Made by a program: the position numbers and the translations under genes
Part shown: piece after piece, positions 43,813-55,719 of the stretch
How the letters are laid out: every line of letters starts with the position of its first letter
How positions within the stretch are numbered: the first letter of the stretch is position 1
From: Vigna angularis
Lineage: Eukaryota > Streptophyta > Magnoliopsida > Fabales > Fabaceae
Direction of reading: 5' to 3'
DNA: 64,000 nucleotides
Assembly (NCBI RefSeq): GCF_016808095.1
Contig: NC_068972.1
Location: 29,256,289-29,320,288, forward strand
The notes under the pieces: model-generated
Told to the model about the DNA's origin: nothing
The model's input: the letters and a program-made list of their open reading frames with translations, nothing else
The model's database searches: none

Positions 43813-44567
43813 TTGTGTATGCAGGAGGCAATTCGAACTAGGAGTAAGAAAACAACAGAACCTCTTCTTGAAGGTCTAGACGAAAGTAGAAGGAGGAGAA
43901 GAATCAGAACGTCTAGAGAACTTTTCCCTTCTCCAGAAACTCTCTTACAATCATCACCACAAGGTTCTGTTCATAGCACAGGAAGTATGGAGAACAACAA
44001 TGCTAGAAGAACTCTTGCAGATTACACTAATATTGCTGGACCTCAGCACTTTAACAGCATAGCTAGACCTAGAGTCAATGCAGCCAATATGGAGGTCAAA
44101 CCAGCACTAATTCAACTGGTGAAGAGTAATCAATTTAATGGGTTATCTCATGAAAGCCCATATGAGCACCTTACTACCTTTAATGAGATTTGCAACACAG
44201 TCAAGATTAATGGGGTGCCAGACGAAGCTATCAAACTTAGCTTGTTTCCTTTCTCATTGGGAGGCAATGCTAAGCTTTGGTTGAATTCTTTTCCAGAAGA
44301 AAGTTTCACAGAGTGGGAAGCAGTGGTCACAAAATTTTTAAACAAGTACTTCCCACAATCTAAGGTGACCAAAGGCAAGCAAGAGATTTCTTCATTCAAG
44401 CAGGGCATGGAAGAATCACTGGGGCATGCATGGGACAGGTATAAAAGCTTGTTACGTAAAACTCCCACGCATGGTTTTGAAGATCAAGAAGTAGTCTTAA
44501 CTTTCCTTGGAGGGCTTGGTTCACAAACCAAGATGATGCTGGACGCCTCAGCAGGAGGCAATATTAA
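43813..44567 (+). pseudogene. Truncated gag of the nested Athila-like element
   Basis: Open from ATG 43813 (MCMQEAIRTRSKKTTEP). A basic, low-complexity N-terminus is followed by the capsid core at about 100-252: LVKSNQFNGLSHESPYEHL, LFPFSLGGNAKLWLNSFP, FLNKYFPQSK, then KGKQEISSF, RKTPTHGF and DASAGG. This supplies the N-terminal half that the gag at 1656 lacks, confirming that both are one family. At 44568 the element stops and DNA of the host element's 3' region begins; the remaining ~20 codons of the open frame are not gag. Confidence 0.85.
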
Positions 44568-44582
44568 ATGCTGGACGCCTCA
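44568..44582 (+). other. Deletion junction with 15-bp duplicated filler
   Basis: ATGCTGGACGCCTCA here repeats exactly the gag sequence at 44536-44550. To the left is nested-element gag, to the right the 3' region of the 23 kb host. Everything between, including the host pol and the rest of the nested element, is missing. Confidence 0.7.
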
Positions 44583-45848
44583 TACTTTTTCTTTGCATTT
44601 TATATATAAAGCATACATTGAGGACAATGCATAGTTTAAGTGTGGGGGTGTGGGGAAACAATTAATTTTGTTCCCTTATTTTGTTTGTCTATTTTGTTTG
44701 TTTTTAATAAATATTTGCATTGGATTTGAGAGTTTGAATCAGTAACTGGAATGATCATGTATTCAAAGGAAAAAAATTAGTCATGTTGATATGAGTGGAT
44801 TGCTTTTATGATTTGCTGATTGAGTTGACTTGAGAATTTCCTGATTAAATCTTTTGTGAAAGAAATTTGAACCATGTGAGTTTTGAACTTAAGGTTATGG
44901 ATGGACCACCATGTGCCATACCTATTTTTTTTTTGTGTGATTTGCCCATGTTTTGTTGATACTCTAATAGTTAGCTTGATTCTATGTTGTACAACTGAGG
45001 TGAATATGCATGATTTGATATGATTGAGGCATTTCTTGTTTTAGCTACTTGGCCAAATAAACTTGTCCTAACATTAATCCATTGGAACCCTCTTTGAGCC
45101 TTAAGCCTATTTTTTTTTCTTGTCCCTAGTCATTGTCAAATGAAAAAAAAGAAGAAAAATCATATGTTCCTTACCTTAGGAAAGAAGAAGGAGTAATGGA
45201 TTCTGTTAGAAGTAAAGTGATGAATAAGTGTGTGGGTGAGTATCTCACCCACAAAACAATAAAAAAGGTAAAAAGGAAGATGAAAAATTGAAGTTTAAAA
45301 AAAAAAAAAGGAAAAGAAGAAGAAAGAAAAGTAAACCTTCCTTAAAAGAGAAGGAAATAGATTTGTTTTTGAAATCAAGTGTCATTACTCTTTCTATATC
45401 AATTTCAAAAGCTCAGAAAATTTCCTACCTTTGCCTTGGCCTCAATACAACCTTTAAAAAGCCCTCATGATCAATAATTGCATGTTTTCTGAAGTATGTG
45501 AATGTTAGAGTCTTGCTAAATATCAATGGAGTCTACTTACATGGGTATTTTGAGTGTAAACACAAGCCAAAAACACTTGAGAGAGTTGAGGAGAAATATA
45601 TACATGTTGACTTGAGTGTTGTCTTTCATATTTGATTTTCTTGGAAATTCAAAAAGGTTAACTCATGTGTGAAGAATAAAGTGATTCCATTTGCATGTCC
45701 TTGACAAAGTAATGCCTAAATGATTGATCTATGTTTGGTGATGCTCATTCTTTTGATCCAAGTGCAAATATGAAATAAAATGACTTAGAACAAAGTCTTG
45801 GAATTAATCAATTTTTCCCAGGAGTGCAAAAGGATAAGTGTGGGGGTG
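44583..45848 (+). other. 3' untranslated region and polypurine tract of the 23 kb element
   Basis: Begins with the TACATTGAGGACAATGCAT and AAGTGTGGGGGTGTGGGG landmarks usual for the 3' region of legume Athila-like elements, then AT-rich non-coding DNA with an A/G-rich patch at about 45260-45350. It ends in AAGTGTGGGGGTG (45836-45848) directly before the 3' LTR, the polypurine tract. Confidence 0.75.
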
Positions 45849-48409
45849 TGATGAGTGCATATTTATGCCCACATTTATGTTTTAAAATTAAAATTTTGAT
45901 GGAATAATTGTGTTTAAATGGTTGATTTTAAGTGAACTTGTGATGATTGGAATTATTGGGTTTGAAAAATAAAGAGATGTAAAAAGTAAGTTTTAGCGCA
46001 TAAATTATTCTTGGATGTTCTAATGTTTATTTGTGCAGCTGAGAATATAAGTTTTATTGGTTCAAATGGAAATTCAAGGCCCAAAATCAGATTTTATTTG
46101 CAGAATAATATACAGATGGGCTAAACAGGTAGACTTTACCCTTGCACCCCCTAAAATCCCTAAATACACTCCTATTTCTGAAACAGGCCAAAGACCAAGC
46201 CCAAACACTAAGCCATTTCTACTACACCTCCCTAAGTTTCCTATACACACCCCTCCTAAGCTAGACTCCACCAGATCATGCCACGTGTCCAAATCCTCCC
46301 CACACAGATCTAGCCAACCAGAACATGCCACCTCATGCCTCTTGCCACGTCAGCCCTGTCTTCTCTAATAGAGAAACCCTAATCCAACAGAACCCTAGCC
46401 GCCACCACCTTCACGCCGCGCCGCTCCGTCACTGTCCGCCGTTGCCGCAACCTCCACGGCCACCGTTCATCTTCCTCGCGAGATCCGTCGCCGCCCTCAT
46501 CATCAACAGTTGCCACCACGACCACCATCGCCGGAGTCCGGTTCGTCTCCTTCAAAATCGCCAGCACCAAAGCGCAACCTCCATGGCCGCCGTGAAGCCG
46601 TCGCGCACTCCTCCTCCTTCGTCGCGAAGTTCCCCATCATCGCCGCAACCAAGCGCCGCCAGCAGCACCACCACGAGAGCACTCTCTCCTTCACGCAAGA
46701 GTCGCCGCGCCGTTGCCGCGACCACCATTCCCGCCACCACAACGCCTCCCCTCCATCAACACTGACCTCCATCACCTCGCGAGCTTCCTTGCCGCTGCCA
46801 TCCAAGCTTCGCTCATCTTCAAACCTGCACTCAGAAAAACCACAAAGATCCAATTTTCTCGCGTTCTCACAATTGCCCAACATCCATGGCAGCCATCACA
46901 CGTCTCCATCATGAACTTCTTCTCCATTGATCACGACGCATCACCTGCAAGAAGAAACCAGACAAAAATCTAATTCAGAAGCCGTGAGCCATCTCCATTC
47001 GTAAATCCTGGTACGAGAAGCAAAGAAGCGTTTTCCATTCACGGTGCAATGCAGGTCGCGTGACGGGGCAGGCAGAGGCGGAGGGGAAAGCCCTTTCCCC
47101 AATTCTGAACCCTAATTTTGGGAAGGAAGGAGCCTGACACGTGTCGAGCTCCCATTGGGCGCGTCCTCCTCTGGTCAAAGTCTGGTCAATTGAGGGGCTT
47201 TCTTGCAATTTCAGAAATTCAGAAAGGGGTTAAAGTGCAGATAAGAGAAGTTTTAGGGCATTTGGACAATTTTAGAAAGTTAAAAAAGTTAAAAGATAAA
47301 ATTCAGTTGTTAAATTAATTTAATTAAAGAATATCAACAGAAAATATCTTCCAAATAATGTTATAATTATTCAAATCTTTTAGTTATTTGGAAGATATAA
47401 TATATCAACAGAAAATATCTTATTAACAAACTATTCAAAGTCCAAGCCCAATCAAGCCTATATAAAGAGACCCAGGGACTTCACTTAAGGAATTCACTCT
47501 CTCATACTCCTCTCACTTTTCTTTCATCTTGTATTCAACTCCATTCATGGAGAGCTAAGCATTTAGGGCTATTCTGCTGTAATTCCCTGATGGATTCTGA
47601 GGTTACGTTAAGTTAAGGCAATTGTTTATTTTGATTATTTATTTAAGTTGTTCTCTCTCTATGTCTTTCATCTCTCTATCTTGTTAAAAGCAAAGATTTT
47701 TGCATCATAATATGTTTCAATCTACATGCATATTGATTATATGAGTTTTAGGGTTTCTAGGTTTAAATTGAGAATCTACTTTGATTTAATTTAGGAACTT
47801 TCATATGATTAAATGGTTTTTACTATCAATTGAGAATGTACTTTGATTGATTAGTAATAATTTCAACTATAATCAATTGAGAATTTACTTTGATTGATTA
47901 GCTTTTAATTTGGTGAGGAGATTTAAGAATAGACATGATTAAACACAATAGAATTTGATTGAGAATGTACTTTGGTTGAATTTATTGTGAATAATCTAGA
48001 AAGGTTTTGCATTTGATTGAGAATTTACTTTGGTTAAATGCATGATCGCCCTCAAATTAATTAAGAATGTATTTTAATTAATTTGAAACTTAAACAATAA
48101 TCAATTGAACAATTATTCGTGAATAACCGATGATGAATCTATCTTGGAAAAGCAGTGGAATAAGCCTAATTCATAGTAACTATTTTTAAGTTTCTTATTT
48201 ATTCTTTAAACACTCTTCAACCATTACTTTTATTCATAAGCATTGCATAACATTCATAAGATTCACAGATAGTCAAAAGCAATTCCGTGTTCGTTGGGAG
48301 ACGACTCAGGGTTACTTCAACCTTGTCTACTTTCTTGAATACTACTTGGTAATACTGAAGTTGCCTTGAAAAGTAGTATTAATTTGATAGCTTCAACGAG
48401 AACTTATCA
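45849..48409 (+). repeat. 3' LTR (2,561 bp) of the 23 kb element
   Basis: TGATGAGTGCATA to AACTTATCA, followed by the duplication ATAAC. About 99 % identical by eye to the split 5' LTR, uninterrupted here, so it shows the original LTR. TATA box CTATATAAAGAG is at about 47460. The GC-rich island is at 46317-46797. Confidence 0.92.
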
Positions 48410-49740
48410 ATAACTGTGCAAATTTGATAGAGGTAAGGGAAGTTAGATATTTGATTTTTAATTTAAGTATGTAGTATAAGTTAATTGTATGTGAATTCTG
48501 AATTGTTTTGATGAAAAATGTTATTGTGTTTTAGGGAGGATGGTAGCAAAGTGGTAAAATTGATGCTTTGTATGATGATAGATGTGTATAAATTGATGAA
48601 TATGTTTGTATGTGTGTGAAATGTTGGTTTTGCACTGTTGAAGTGATTTGTGTTGATTGAATTGTTGAAAGAAAAGGGTAACTTTGGTTGTAGAGTATTT
48701 TGATCTAGAAATTAGTTCTTGAGTAAGGAAATGGTTGGTGAAATTGCTTCCAAAAAGTTGGGATTGAGTATGAGCTGAGTTATGTCATGTTCTAGCATCT
48801 AAAATGGTAGAAATCTGAGTTATGAGTTTATGGTGGTGATAAGGTAGAGTTCTACTTGGTTTAGAACTCAATTTGAGGAAGTGAACTAGTGAAAACTTGA
48901 GTTAGGAATTCTGTTTGCAAATGGTCATTTTGGAGAGTTTTGGTAAGTCATTTGGGACTTATTAGAGTCCCTAAGTTAATTGAAATTGTACCACAAATGG
49001 TAGAATTCAATTTGGGTCTCTAAGTTGAGTTTTTGTAAGTTTCTGGTTGAGATTTTGTAATGGCTTGTTTAGAATGAGTTTATAATGGGTTAGACACATT
49101 TGGTTGAGAGTAATTAGGTGTATAACACAATCTAGAAGGGTAAAAAGTTAGGAAAAATATTTAGAATTGGTCACTTTGGGTGCATGTTCATAATTCTGTA
49201 GTTTAGTGCTGTAGAATTATGCAGACTCGCTGAGTGAGTGGAGTCGCTCAACGAGTGGTTGAGAGGTGTGGCACACTGTCTGAACATTCGCATAGTGAAC
49301 AGGGTCGTTGAGCGAGAGGTTAAGGTCTAGTAGCACTGTGAGTTTTATTCGCTTGCCGAGCTGGGTCGTTGAGCGAGTGCTTGGAGGGTCTGGACCACTG
49401 TTTGGAGGATTCGCCTAGAGAGTTGTGTCACTGAGCGAGAGGTTGGGGTCTGATACCACTGGGAGTTTTATTCGATCAGCGAATCAAGTCGTTGAGCGAA
49501 TGGTTTGGAGTCTGGGGTTACTGTCTATGGATTTGCATAGCGAACTGGGTCGTTGAGCGAGAGAGTTTTGGAGTCGCTCAGCGAGGGGGTTCTTTTATAT
49601 GTTCTTGTTCTAGCTAATTCGTTTCTGCTTGAAAGAAGAACTTGAGAAGTTGAAGAAGAACTTTTATATGTTCTTTCTTGATTTTCTTTCTTTAAGTCTT
49701 AGAAGGATTCCTTTTAATATGCTTATATGTGTTTTGTAGG
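48410..49740 (+). repeat. Old gypsy LTR (Tekay-like), right part
   Basis: Continuation of 24673-25161 after the 23 kb insertion. Non-coding, T/G-rich, with a 61-bp tandem array at 49244-49590. No LTR end with a matching duplication (TCAAT is expected) was found, so the right edge is a guess. Confidence 0.45.
49244..49590 (+). repeat. 61-bp minisatellite with TCGTTGAGCGA cores
   Basis: The core TCGTTGAGCGA (or close variants TCGCTCAACGA, TCACTGAGCGA) starts at 49244, 49305, 49366, 49428, 49489 and 49550, giving periods of 61, 61, 62, 61 and 61. Between cores the units share TCTGG..CACTG and ATTCG blocks but are well diverged. Confidence 0.85.
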
Positions 49741-50590
49741 GTCCAATAAGGTTTGGAGATTATGGATAAACCAACCAAGAAACTTGAGAAGCCGAGGGAA
49801 GCAAAGGAGCTAAAATAGGAAGCAAATGAAGTGACTTCCGAATTAAAGAGCATGACTTCCAGATAAATGATGAAGGAAATTAGCTTCCGGATTGAAGAGA
49901 TGGCCCAACCAAAACCCTGCCTAGCCCAGCCACTATGTATCAGAATTCAAATTTTACATGTTTTCCATGTGTGCTTGGGGTGAGATGCGTGACCCAACTA
50001 GCTTGGCTCCCAAGCTCGAATTGTATTTGAATTTTTTGAGGGAATTAGGTCAAATTGAATGCTCCTCTTCACTTATAAATAAGAGGGTCTCTCCATTGTA
50101 AATTTCACTTTAAAGCTTAATGAAATGTTGTAGGATTTATTCCAGCTTCTTTTGTTCTTCTAGCCTTGTTGATACAAGTTGAAGCACTAGAAATCATTCT
50201 GATTTTAATTTTGTGTTGAACTCTGCTGCTGAATTTTGATTCTGTTTCAACTCATGAATCTGTTTTCCAATTAAATTCCTTTGATTCTAGAGCTTTATAC
50301 AAACTTTGTTGATGTTATTGAATGTTGCTAAAAGTGTAGCAGACCGTTACAAACAATGAAATGCAATTTGCATAGCTTGGTTGGTCAAAATTAATAGCAT
50401 ATCACTGTTTTAGTTTTAATCCAAGCTTTTCACCGTATTAATTCTCTTTGACTGGTCCATTCTGAGTTTGGTCATGTTAAGCTTTCAAATTTTAGCTTAG
50501 TTTAGTGCATTCGTACTTCTTTGAGTCATTTTCACTGTTGCTTAAGTCTTTGCTTGTTTGAAACCTATTTTTGGGTGGTGTGATGGTGTA
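49741..50590 (+). other. Unresolved LTR-like DNA
   Basis: Has a TATA-like CTTATAAATAAGAGG at about 50079 followed by a leader-like stretch, and T-rich DNA up to the Copia LTR. It resembles a U3-R segment of another retrotransposon, but no ends, duplication or coding frame were found. Confidence 0.3.
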
Positions 50591-52078
50591 TGTTGATAGG
50601 GGGAGCAATGTGATAGCTGAACCCAATCCCTGTTATGATTTTTTTGATGATGACAACACATTAATAGCAACAACACATGAATGTTGTAATGCCATAATAG
50701 AAAATTATTTCTGTGTTGTGTTATACATATGTGAATTTGTACATGCTTACTTTGATATACGCATATACTATGACAAATGCATATGTTGGACATACTATGT
50801 GGTTTAGGCATACGATTGTGTATATGATGTGGTTATATTTGTGCATGTACACTGTATGTTTATGTGTATTGAAAACCACAAGCACAAAATCATATCTGCA
50901 TGACATAATCGATTAGAGTGTTGTAGTAATCAATTAAGGTCATCAGACAGCTTATGTTTTGAACTATGGCAAAACAACTAGTTTGAGTCCATTACATTAG
51001 TTGCTAAATCTATTAAAACTCGTGTGTTTGCAAATATCTTTTTCAAATGTGTTGTCATGAGTTTTTTTGGGAAGAGAAAGTTTTCAAAATATGTTTAAGT
51101 GTTAAGCTTAATCGATTACATGTGTTGTATATTCAAGTAAGTCTGTTATGCTTTGAAAAATGATTTCATGCTTGTCATAATTGTTATAACATTCATATTT
51201 TTAAATATGTTTGACCAACATTTAATGCAAATTGATTACATTAATTGTACATTCAATTAAGAAGTTGAGTTAGTTGTAATACTATTACAACAATTTTTAT
51301 GTAACCGATTACACTACTAATCTAATCGATTACTTTGCGTTTGATATGACAGTAGCTATAAATTGACGCATTGGTTATGTTTTTGTAACTTTTGATCATT
51401 CTTAAACTTTCGCACTTGATTGTTTTCATATTAGAAAGTTTACAGATTACTCAATATGCTCCAAGAAACAAGAACGCTGGAGGTTGAAGAATCTTGAAGA
51501 ATTTTTGTGAGACATCTTTGTGGATTACATTGGTTGAGCACATTAACATGGCTGTAGGTGCATCTGTATTGATCAGGAGAGAAGATTTGCAATCTGTGAC
51601 TTGTTGTTTCCCTCGACATGTGCGCCACGAAGAAGAGTGATGTGCTCTTGACTTTGAGAGGGGATTCTCAAAGGGTTTATGCAACAAGACCGTGGGGTGC
51701 TGTGTTTACAGGTGTTGTTGTTTCTATATTTGATTGTTTGAGTGAGAAAGGTGTTTACTTTGTGAGGGTGTATTCAAGGTAAAACCTCTGGTGTAATTCT
51801 CCAATCATTATAGTGAAATATCCTTCAATCAATGGTTGATTGGAAGGTTGACTGGATGTAGGCATTGAGACCGAACCAGGATAAAAATTGTGTTTGTTTT
51901 TCTCTCCTTTATCTCTTTACATTTGCATTTACTGTTTCATTGAACACAGTTGCTTACAGCACAAGAAAGATTTCAAGAACATTATATTTTTGAGAAAAAG
52001 ATTGAGAAATGCAAGTTTTTACAAAACACCAATTCACCCCCTCTTGGTGTTGAGAAACAAGCCTCATTATTTTTAACA
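50591..52078 (+). repeat. Copia 5' LTR (about 1,488 bp)
   Basis: Starts TGTTGATAGGGGGAGC, carries TGATGATGACAACACA at about 50645, ends in the CCAATTCACCCCCTCTTGG segment and TTTTTAACA at 52078. It is followed two bases later by an initiator-Met-type primer-binding site. ATCGATTA motifs recur in U3; a TATA-like CTATAAATTG is at about 51356. Same family as the pieces at 284-464, 5726-6902 and 14676-14755. Confidence 0.8.
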
Positions 52079-52080
52079 AT

Positions 52081-52092
52081 TGGCATCAGAAC
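52081..52092 (+). other. Copia primer-binding site, initiator tRNA-Met type
   Basis: TGGCATCAGAAC, two bases after the LTR; close to the canonical TGGTATCAGAGC. Confidence 0.75.
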
Positions 52093-52134
52093 TGATTTTC
52101 AAAAGTTATTTGAAAAAAAAATCGATTATCTTTT

Positions 52135-52992
52135 TTGGGAAATCGATTAAGTGATCCTGAAATGGCCTTTATTTCTTCAATACTGAGGAAGATTGAATCA
52201 AAATATGACTGCATGCATGTTACTTGCAATGATAAATGTATCTCTGTTACTAATGGTTTTCATGAGTCGTTTGGAACAAAATTTTTCCAGAAACCATCTA
52301 AAGAAAGGAAGGTTGGTATCAATAGTCTGAAATTTAAAGTAAAGACAGTAGATTTACTGGCAGATAGGTTTACCATATTCTTGAATATGAAGAAGATAGA
52401 TGTATATCCTAGTGATGATCAAAAGAAGAACAAAGAGAAAGATCTACAAGGCATTGATCTCATTATGATGGCCAAGTCTGAAACAACTAGAACCTGTCTA
52501 GAACAAGAAGTAAAGAGATCTATGTGGTACTTGGATAGCGGATGCTCAAGACATATGACAGGAGATCCGACAAAATTTACGAGTCTCTCTCATAGGACAA
52601 CTGGTCATGTCACTTACGGTGATAATAATAAGGGTAAAATCATCGGTATTGGTAAAATTCAAACACCCTCTACATATGAGATTGATAATGTATTGCTAGT
52701 TCAAGGGTTGAAACATAATTTGCTTAGCATCAGTCAATTGTGTGATAAAGGGTTAAAAATAACATTTGAACCAAACTTTTGTCTTATTAGTAATGGATCT
52801 ACAGATGAACTGTTATTAATTGGAAAGAGATACAACAACATATACATGATTGATTTTAAGAAAACTTCTTTTAATTTTGTTGTATGTCTGCTATCTAAAG
52901 AGGATGATGTTTGGCTATGGCACAAAAGGCTTGCTCATATACACATGGCACAGTTGAATAAACTTGTTTCTAATAACCTTTTTATTGGCCTT
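52135..52992 (+). pseudogene. Copia polyprotein fragment: protease and GAG-pre-integrase
   Basis: Residues 131-144 WYLDSGCSRHMTGD hold the Copia protease active site (Asp134 in DSG). Residues about 258-285 (VWLWHKRLAHIHMAQLNKLVSNNL) are the GAG-pre-integrase domain just before integrase. Most of gag is missing: residues 1-120 are an open but unrecognised stretch shortly after the primer-binding site. The sequence leaves the Copia frame at about 52992 and continues as gypsy DNA, so integrase, reverse transcriptase and RNase H are lost. The start methionine is only the first in the open frame. Confidence 0.85.
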
Positions 52993-53115
52993 CTGATGAC
53001 TTAGGGCATGGACCCATTACTAGAAGTATGGCTAGAAGAATTCAAGAAGAGCTTGAAGATATGGACACAACAGGACACGTTCTTTTCCTTCAATTTAAGT
53101 GGAATTTGAAGACAC
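52993..53115 (+). pseudogene. C-terminal end of a gypsy polyprotein
   Basis: In a frame different from the preceding Copia fragment: GHGPITRSMARRIQEELEDMD, the basic tail that closes many Ty3/gypsy pol proteins, then a stop at about 53127. A purine-rich AAGAGAAGGGGTAAAA follows and then an LTR, as expected at the 3' end of an element. Confidence 0.5.
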
Positions 53116-53141
53116 CAAGAGAAGGGGTAAAACTGTCCAGT

Positions 53142-53611
53142 TGATGGTCAAAGTTGCTAGTTGCACCACCACTCTTTGCTAAGCACACCACGGTAGCACC
53201 TCTGCCCCTCAACACCACCAGCTCACGTGCTGCTTTAGTTTTTAGCACATTTTTCATAAGTCTTTCACATTTTACACATGGGTCATTCCCTTTCGTCCTC
53301 GTTGCAGCTCCATGGATCACATATAAATTCATGGTAGCCACCCTTGTAAAGATACTTTTGAGAATATTGAATTTTACTCTGCTGATGCATTTGCAGCACC
53401 TAAAACTCTGTCCAAAAGTCATCCCAATGAGCTTCCCTTCTCCATATAGCTTCCTTCCAGTGGAAGGCCGCCTGAGCTAGTTCTCCACCTCCCAAACAGC
53501 TCTTCAACCATCACTTACACCACTATTTTTCACTCTACATCTCCGCTGCCATCTCTGGATTCTATTTCCCGCTACATTCAATCTGTCATTCTCGCTGGAG
53601 CAACTTCATCA
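53142..53611 (+). repeat. LTR (about 470 bp) of a chromovirus-like gypsy element
   Basis: TGATGGTCAAAG to CAACTTCATCA, followed by two bases and a primer-binding site, the same layout as in the gag-only element at 27202-33397. TATA-like ACATATAAATTC is at about 53318. The start could alternatively be TGTCCAG at 53134, just after the purine tract. Confidence 0.65.
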
Positions 53612-53613
53612 AG

Positions 53614-53626
53614 TGGTATTCAGAGC
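53614..53626 (+). other. Primer-binding site, initiator tRNA-Met type
   Basis: TGGTATTCAGAGC, identical to the core of the site at 32611-32625. Confidence 0.8.
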
Positions 53627-55719
53627 TTTGGTTATGCATCACGCTCCACCTAAGTCAATTGTTCCTTCATTCTGTCATCACAATTTCCTTCGTGTTCTTC
53701 ATTTTGTGCACACTGTTTCATTGCAACTTTAATTCTAGTAAATTCCAGTGTTTGATTCGTTTGTTCCAGCTTTTAATTTCTTTATTTTCATCATTTTAAT
53801 CGGTTCACTTCTTTGCTTTGAGTCTTTTAATTTAGAAATCTAATTTTGTCATGTCCAGTAATGTGTTTTGGTTTATTTTGTCAAATTTCTGAGTTGAAAC
53901 TGGTTTGGGATAAATCTGCTGTGTTTGATTGGATTTTCAATAGAAGCACATGAGATGAGCAATGATTAAAGAGCTCAGTGCATCTTGAATTCCATCACAG
54001 TGCAGTACCAATGGATGCCTATCCAAATCTGTTTTAAATCTGGTTTTTCATTTTTTCTGAAACTGCACCATATGGAAACATCATTCCTGGCTGTGTTGAT
54101 GTAATGCAATTATAATGAGTGCATACCATTTGAACAGTGAATTGTCTAAGACAATTAACCTGGTTGCACCATTTTGTATAATCCATAAATCCATTGAGTC
54201 TGCATTGTTTTTATTGAATGAGTTTTTTTTTTCTGATTTTGATGATTTTGAATCTGTCCAGCTTAGAACTCATCTCTGGACATCTTGTCAGTCATTCCTA
54301 GAGTCTTGTTCAAGTTTAATTTGTTGTCCTGGAGTCATAAAAGTTGTTTACAGTTTTGTTTGAATCCTCTGCTGAAGTTTAGTTGGTGAATTGGTCAAAT
54401 TTGGTGTTAAAAAGCAACTAAACTCGTGAAATTTTGATTTGATAGCATTTAGCCTCTACTGGCAGCTTGCACAAGTCATATTTGGTAAACTAAAGTTGCT
54501 TGAACCATTAAATTGAAAGTCCAAACACGTTTGTGCAAATTGACCATCTAAACCACCAATTTTCAACACTTTTTCTGATATAAGTTGTAGATTTTGTAAT
54601 TTAGTGTTTGGTATGATTAATGCATCAGATTCAGTGTTAGATTGGTAGCAAAAGCTTGGTTCATTTGAATTAAAAGAAGTGCACAATTCAAATCCCACCA
54701 TAAACTGCACTGTAAAAAAAGCTGTTTGAACCTGTACTCAACAAATGTCAAAAATTCTGATGCACAATTTTCAACCGTTCTCCTAGGCATTTTATCAAAC
54801 ACTTTGCCTATTTTAAATTTGGTTTCGAATTGATCATAGCTGCAACTTATCTTTGTTTCTTGCTTTTCAAATCCACTCTAGATCCTTTCCTAAGTTCATT
54901 TTGAGTGCCACCATTCATTGGAAACCGATTAATTGATTGATTTAAGTTGTTTGAAAATCCTGCACATAAGCTGTTTGATAAAACTACAGTTGTGCATTCT
55001 GGTTTAACAGTTTTCTGGTAGCAGCAGTGTTGATTTTCTGGCTTAATAATTGATTATTGGTGGTTTGTATGAGCTCTTTGTTGGGTGCAGAACTATCTTA
55101 AAACGTCCCACAACACTGGTAGCATCTTAGGGAGTGGATTGGAGCAAGGAAAGATCAACATTGGGGCTGATTTTTGGTGCAGCAGAACCATGTTCTTCAC
55201 TGGTTTGCATAAAATCTGGTTGCTGCAACAGCAGCATATTTCACTCTGCAGCTGAAAGATTTGCATGAATCACTTCTGATTCATTACTTGTTTGAGAGCA
55301 ACCAAAGCTGCCACATTAAACTACCTTTGTGTTTTTCCCAAATTTTTTGTTGTTTCCATTGTATTGCTTTTTGATTTTCTTTTCCATTCTTGTAAGTTGG
55401 CCATTTCAAGCAAGTGAAGTAGAAGAGCTCATAAGTGTTCTTCCCTCATTTGCTAACTTGACTTAAAGTCTCATGATTTTAAAATTGGTAGCGGTGAGTG
55501 TGTCTTAGATCCAAAAAGTCTAAGCCTCACCTAGGAGACCTCACCTTTAATTTCGTTTTAATTTTACAAGTTTCGCATAGGAAGTCTTAGAGTCCGGCCT
55601 TAGAGTCTAAGGTTTTCTTTCTTTGTGTTTGTTTGTGTCTTCATATATTTAGTGAATTTAGAAGTGATTTTGATTTAAAGACTTTTAGTAAGTAACTAAG
55701 GATATATTTGGCAAGGCAA
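53627..55719 (+). other. Untranslated leader of the chromovirus-like element
   Basis: About 2.1 kb, T-rich, without a credible coding frame. It precedes the conserved leader motif and gag. Confidence 0.6.

Larger units (their letters stand above)
25162..48409 (+). mobile_element. 23.2 kb Athila-like Ty3/gypsy element with nested insertions
   Basis: Bounded by the duplication ATAAC (25157-25161, 48410-48414). Order: 5' LTR (25162-27201 and 33398-33951, split by a nested element), tRNA-Asp primer-binding site 33956-33972, gag (34361-35388 and 40771-41144, split by nested solo LTRs), aspartic protease (41113-42272), another nested LTR plus gag fragment, then its own 3' untranslated region (44583-45848), polypurine tract and 3' LTR 45849-48409. 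Reverse transcriptase, RNase H and integrase are lost, apparently in the same deletion that removed the right side of the insertion at 42273. LTR divergence by eye is about 28 substitutions in 2.56 kb plus a 28-base indel. Confidence 0.9.

Noticed and set aside
49244..49590. CRISPR-like array (regular 61-bp period)
   Set aside because: Units are degenerate tandem repeats over their whole length, with no constant repeat of 20+ bases and no cas genes; an LTR minisatellite explains it.
53154..53480. 108-codon plus-strand frame within the 470-bp LTR
   Set aside because: It spans the TATA and leader of an LTR and has no similarity to a protein family.
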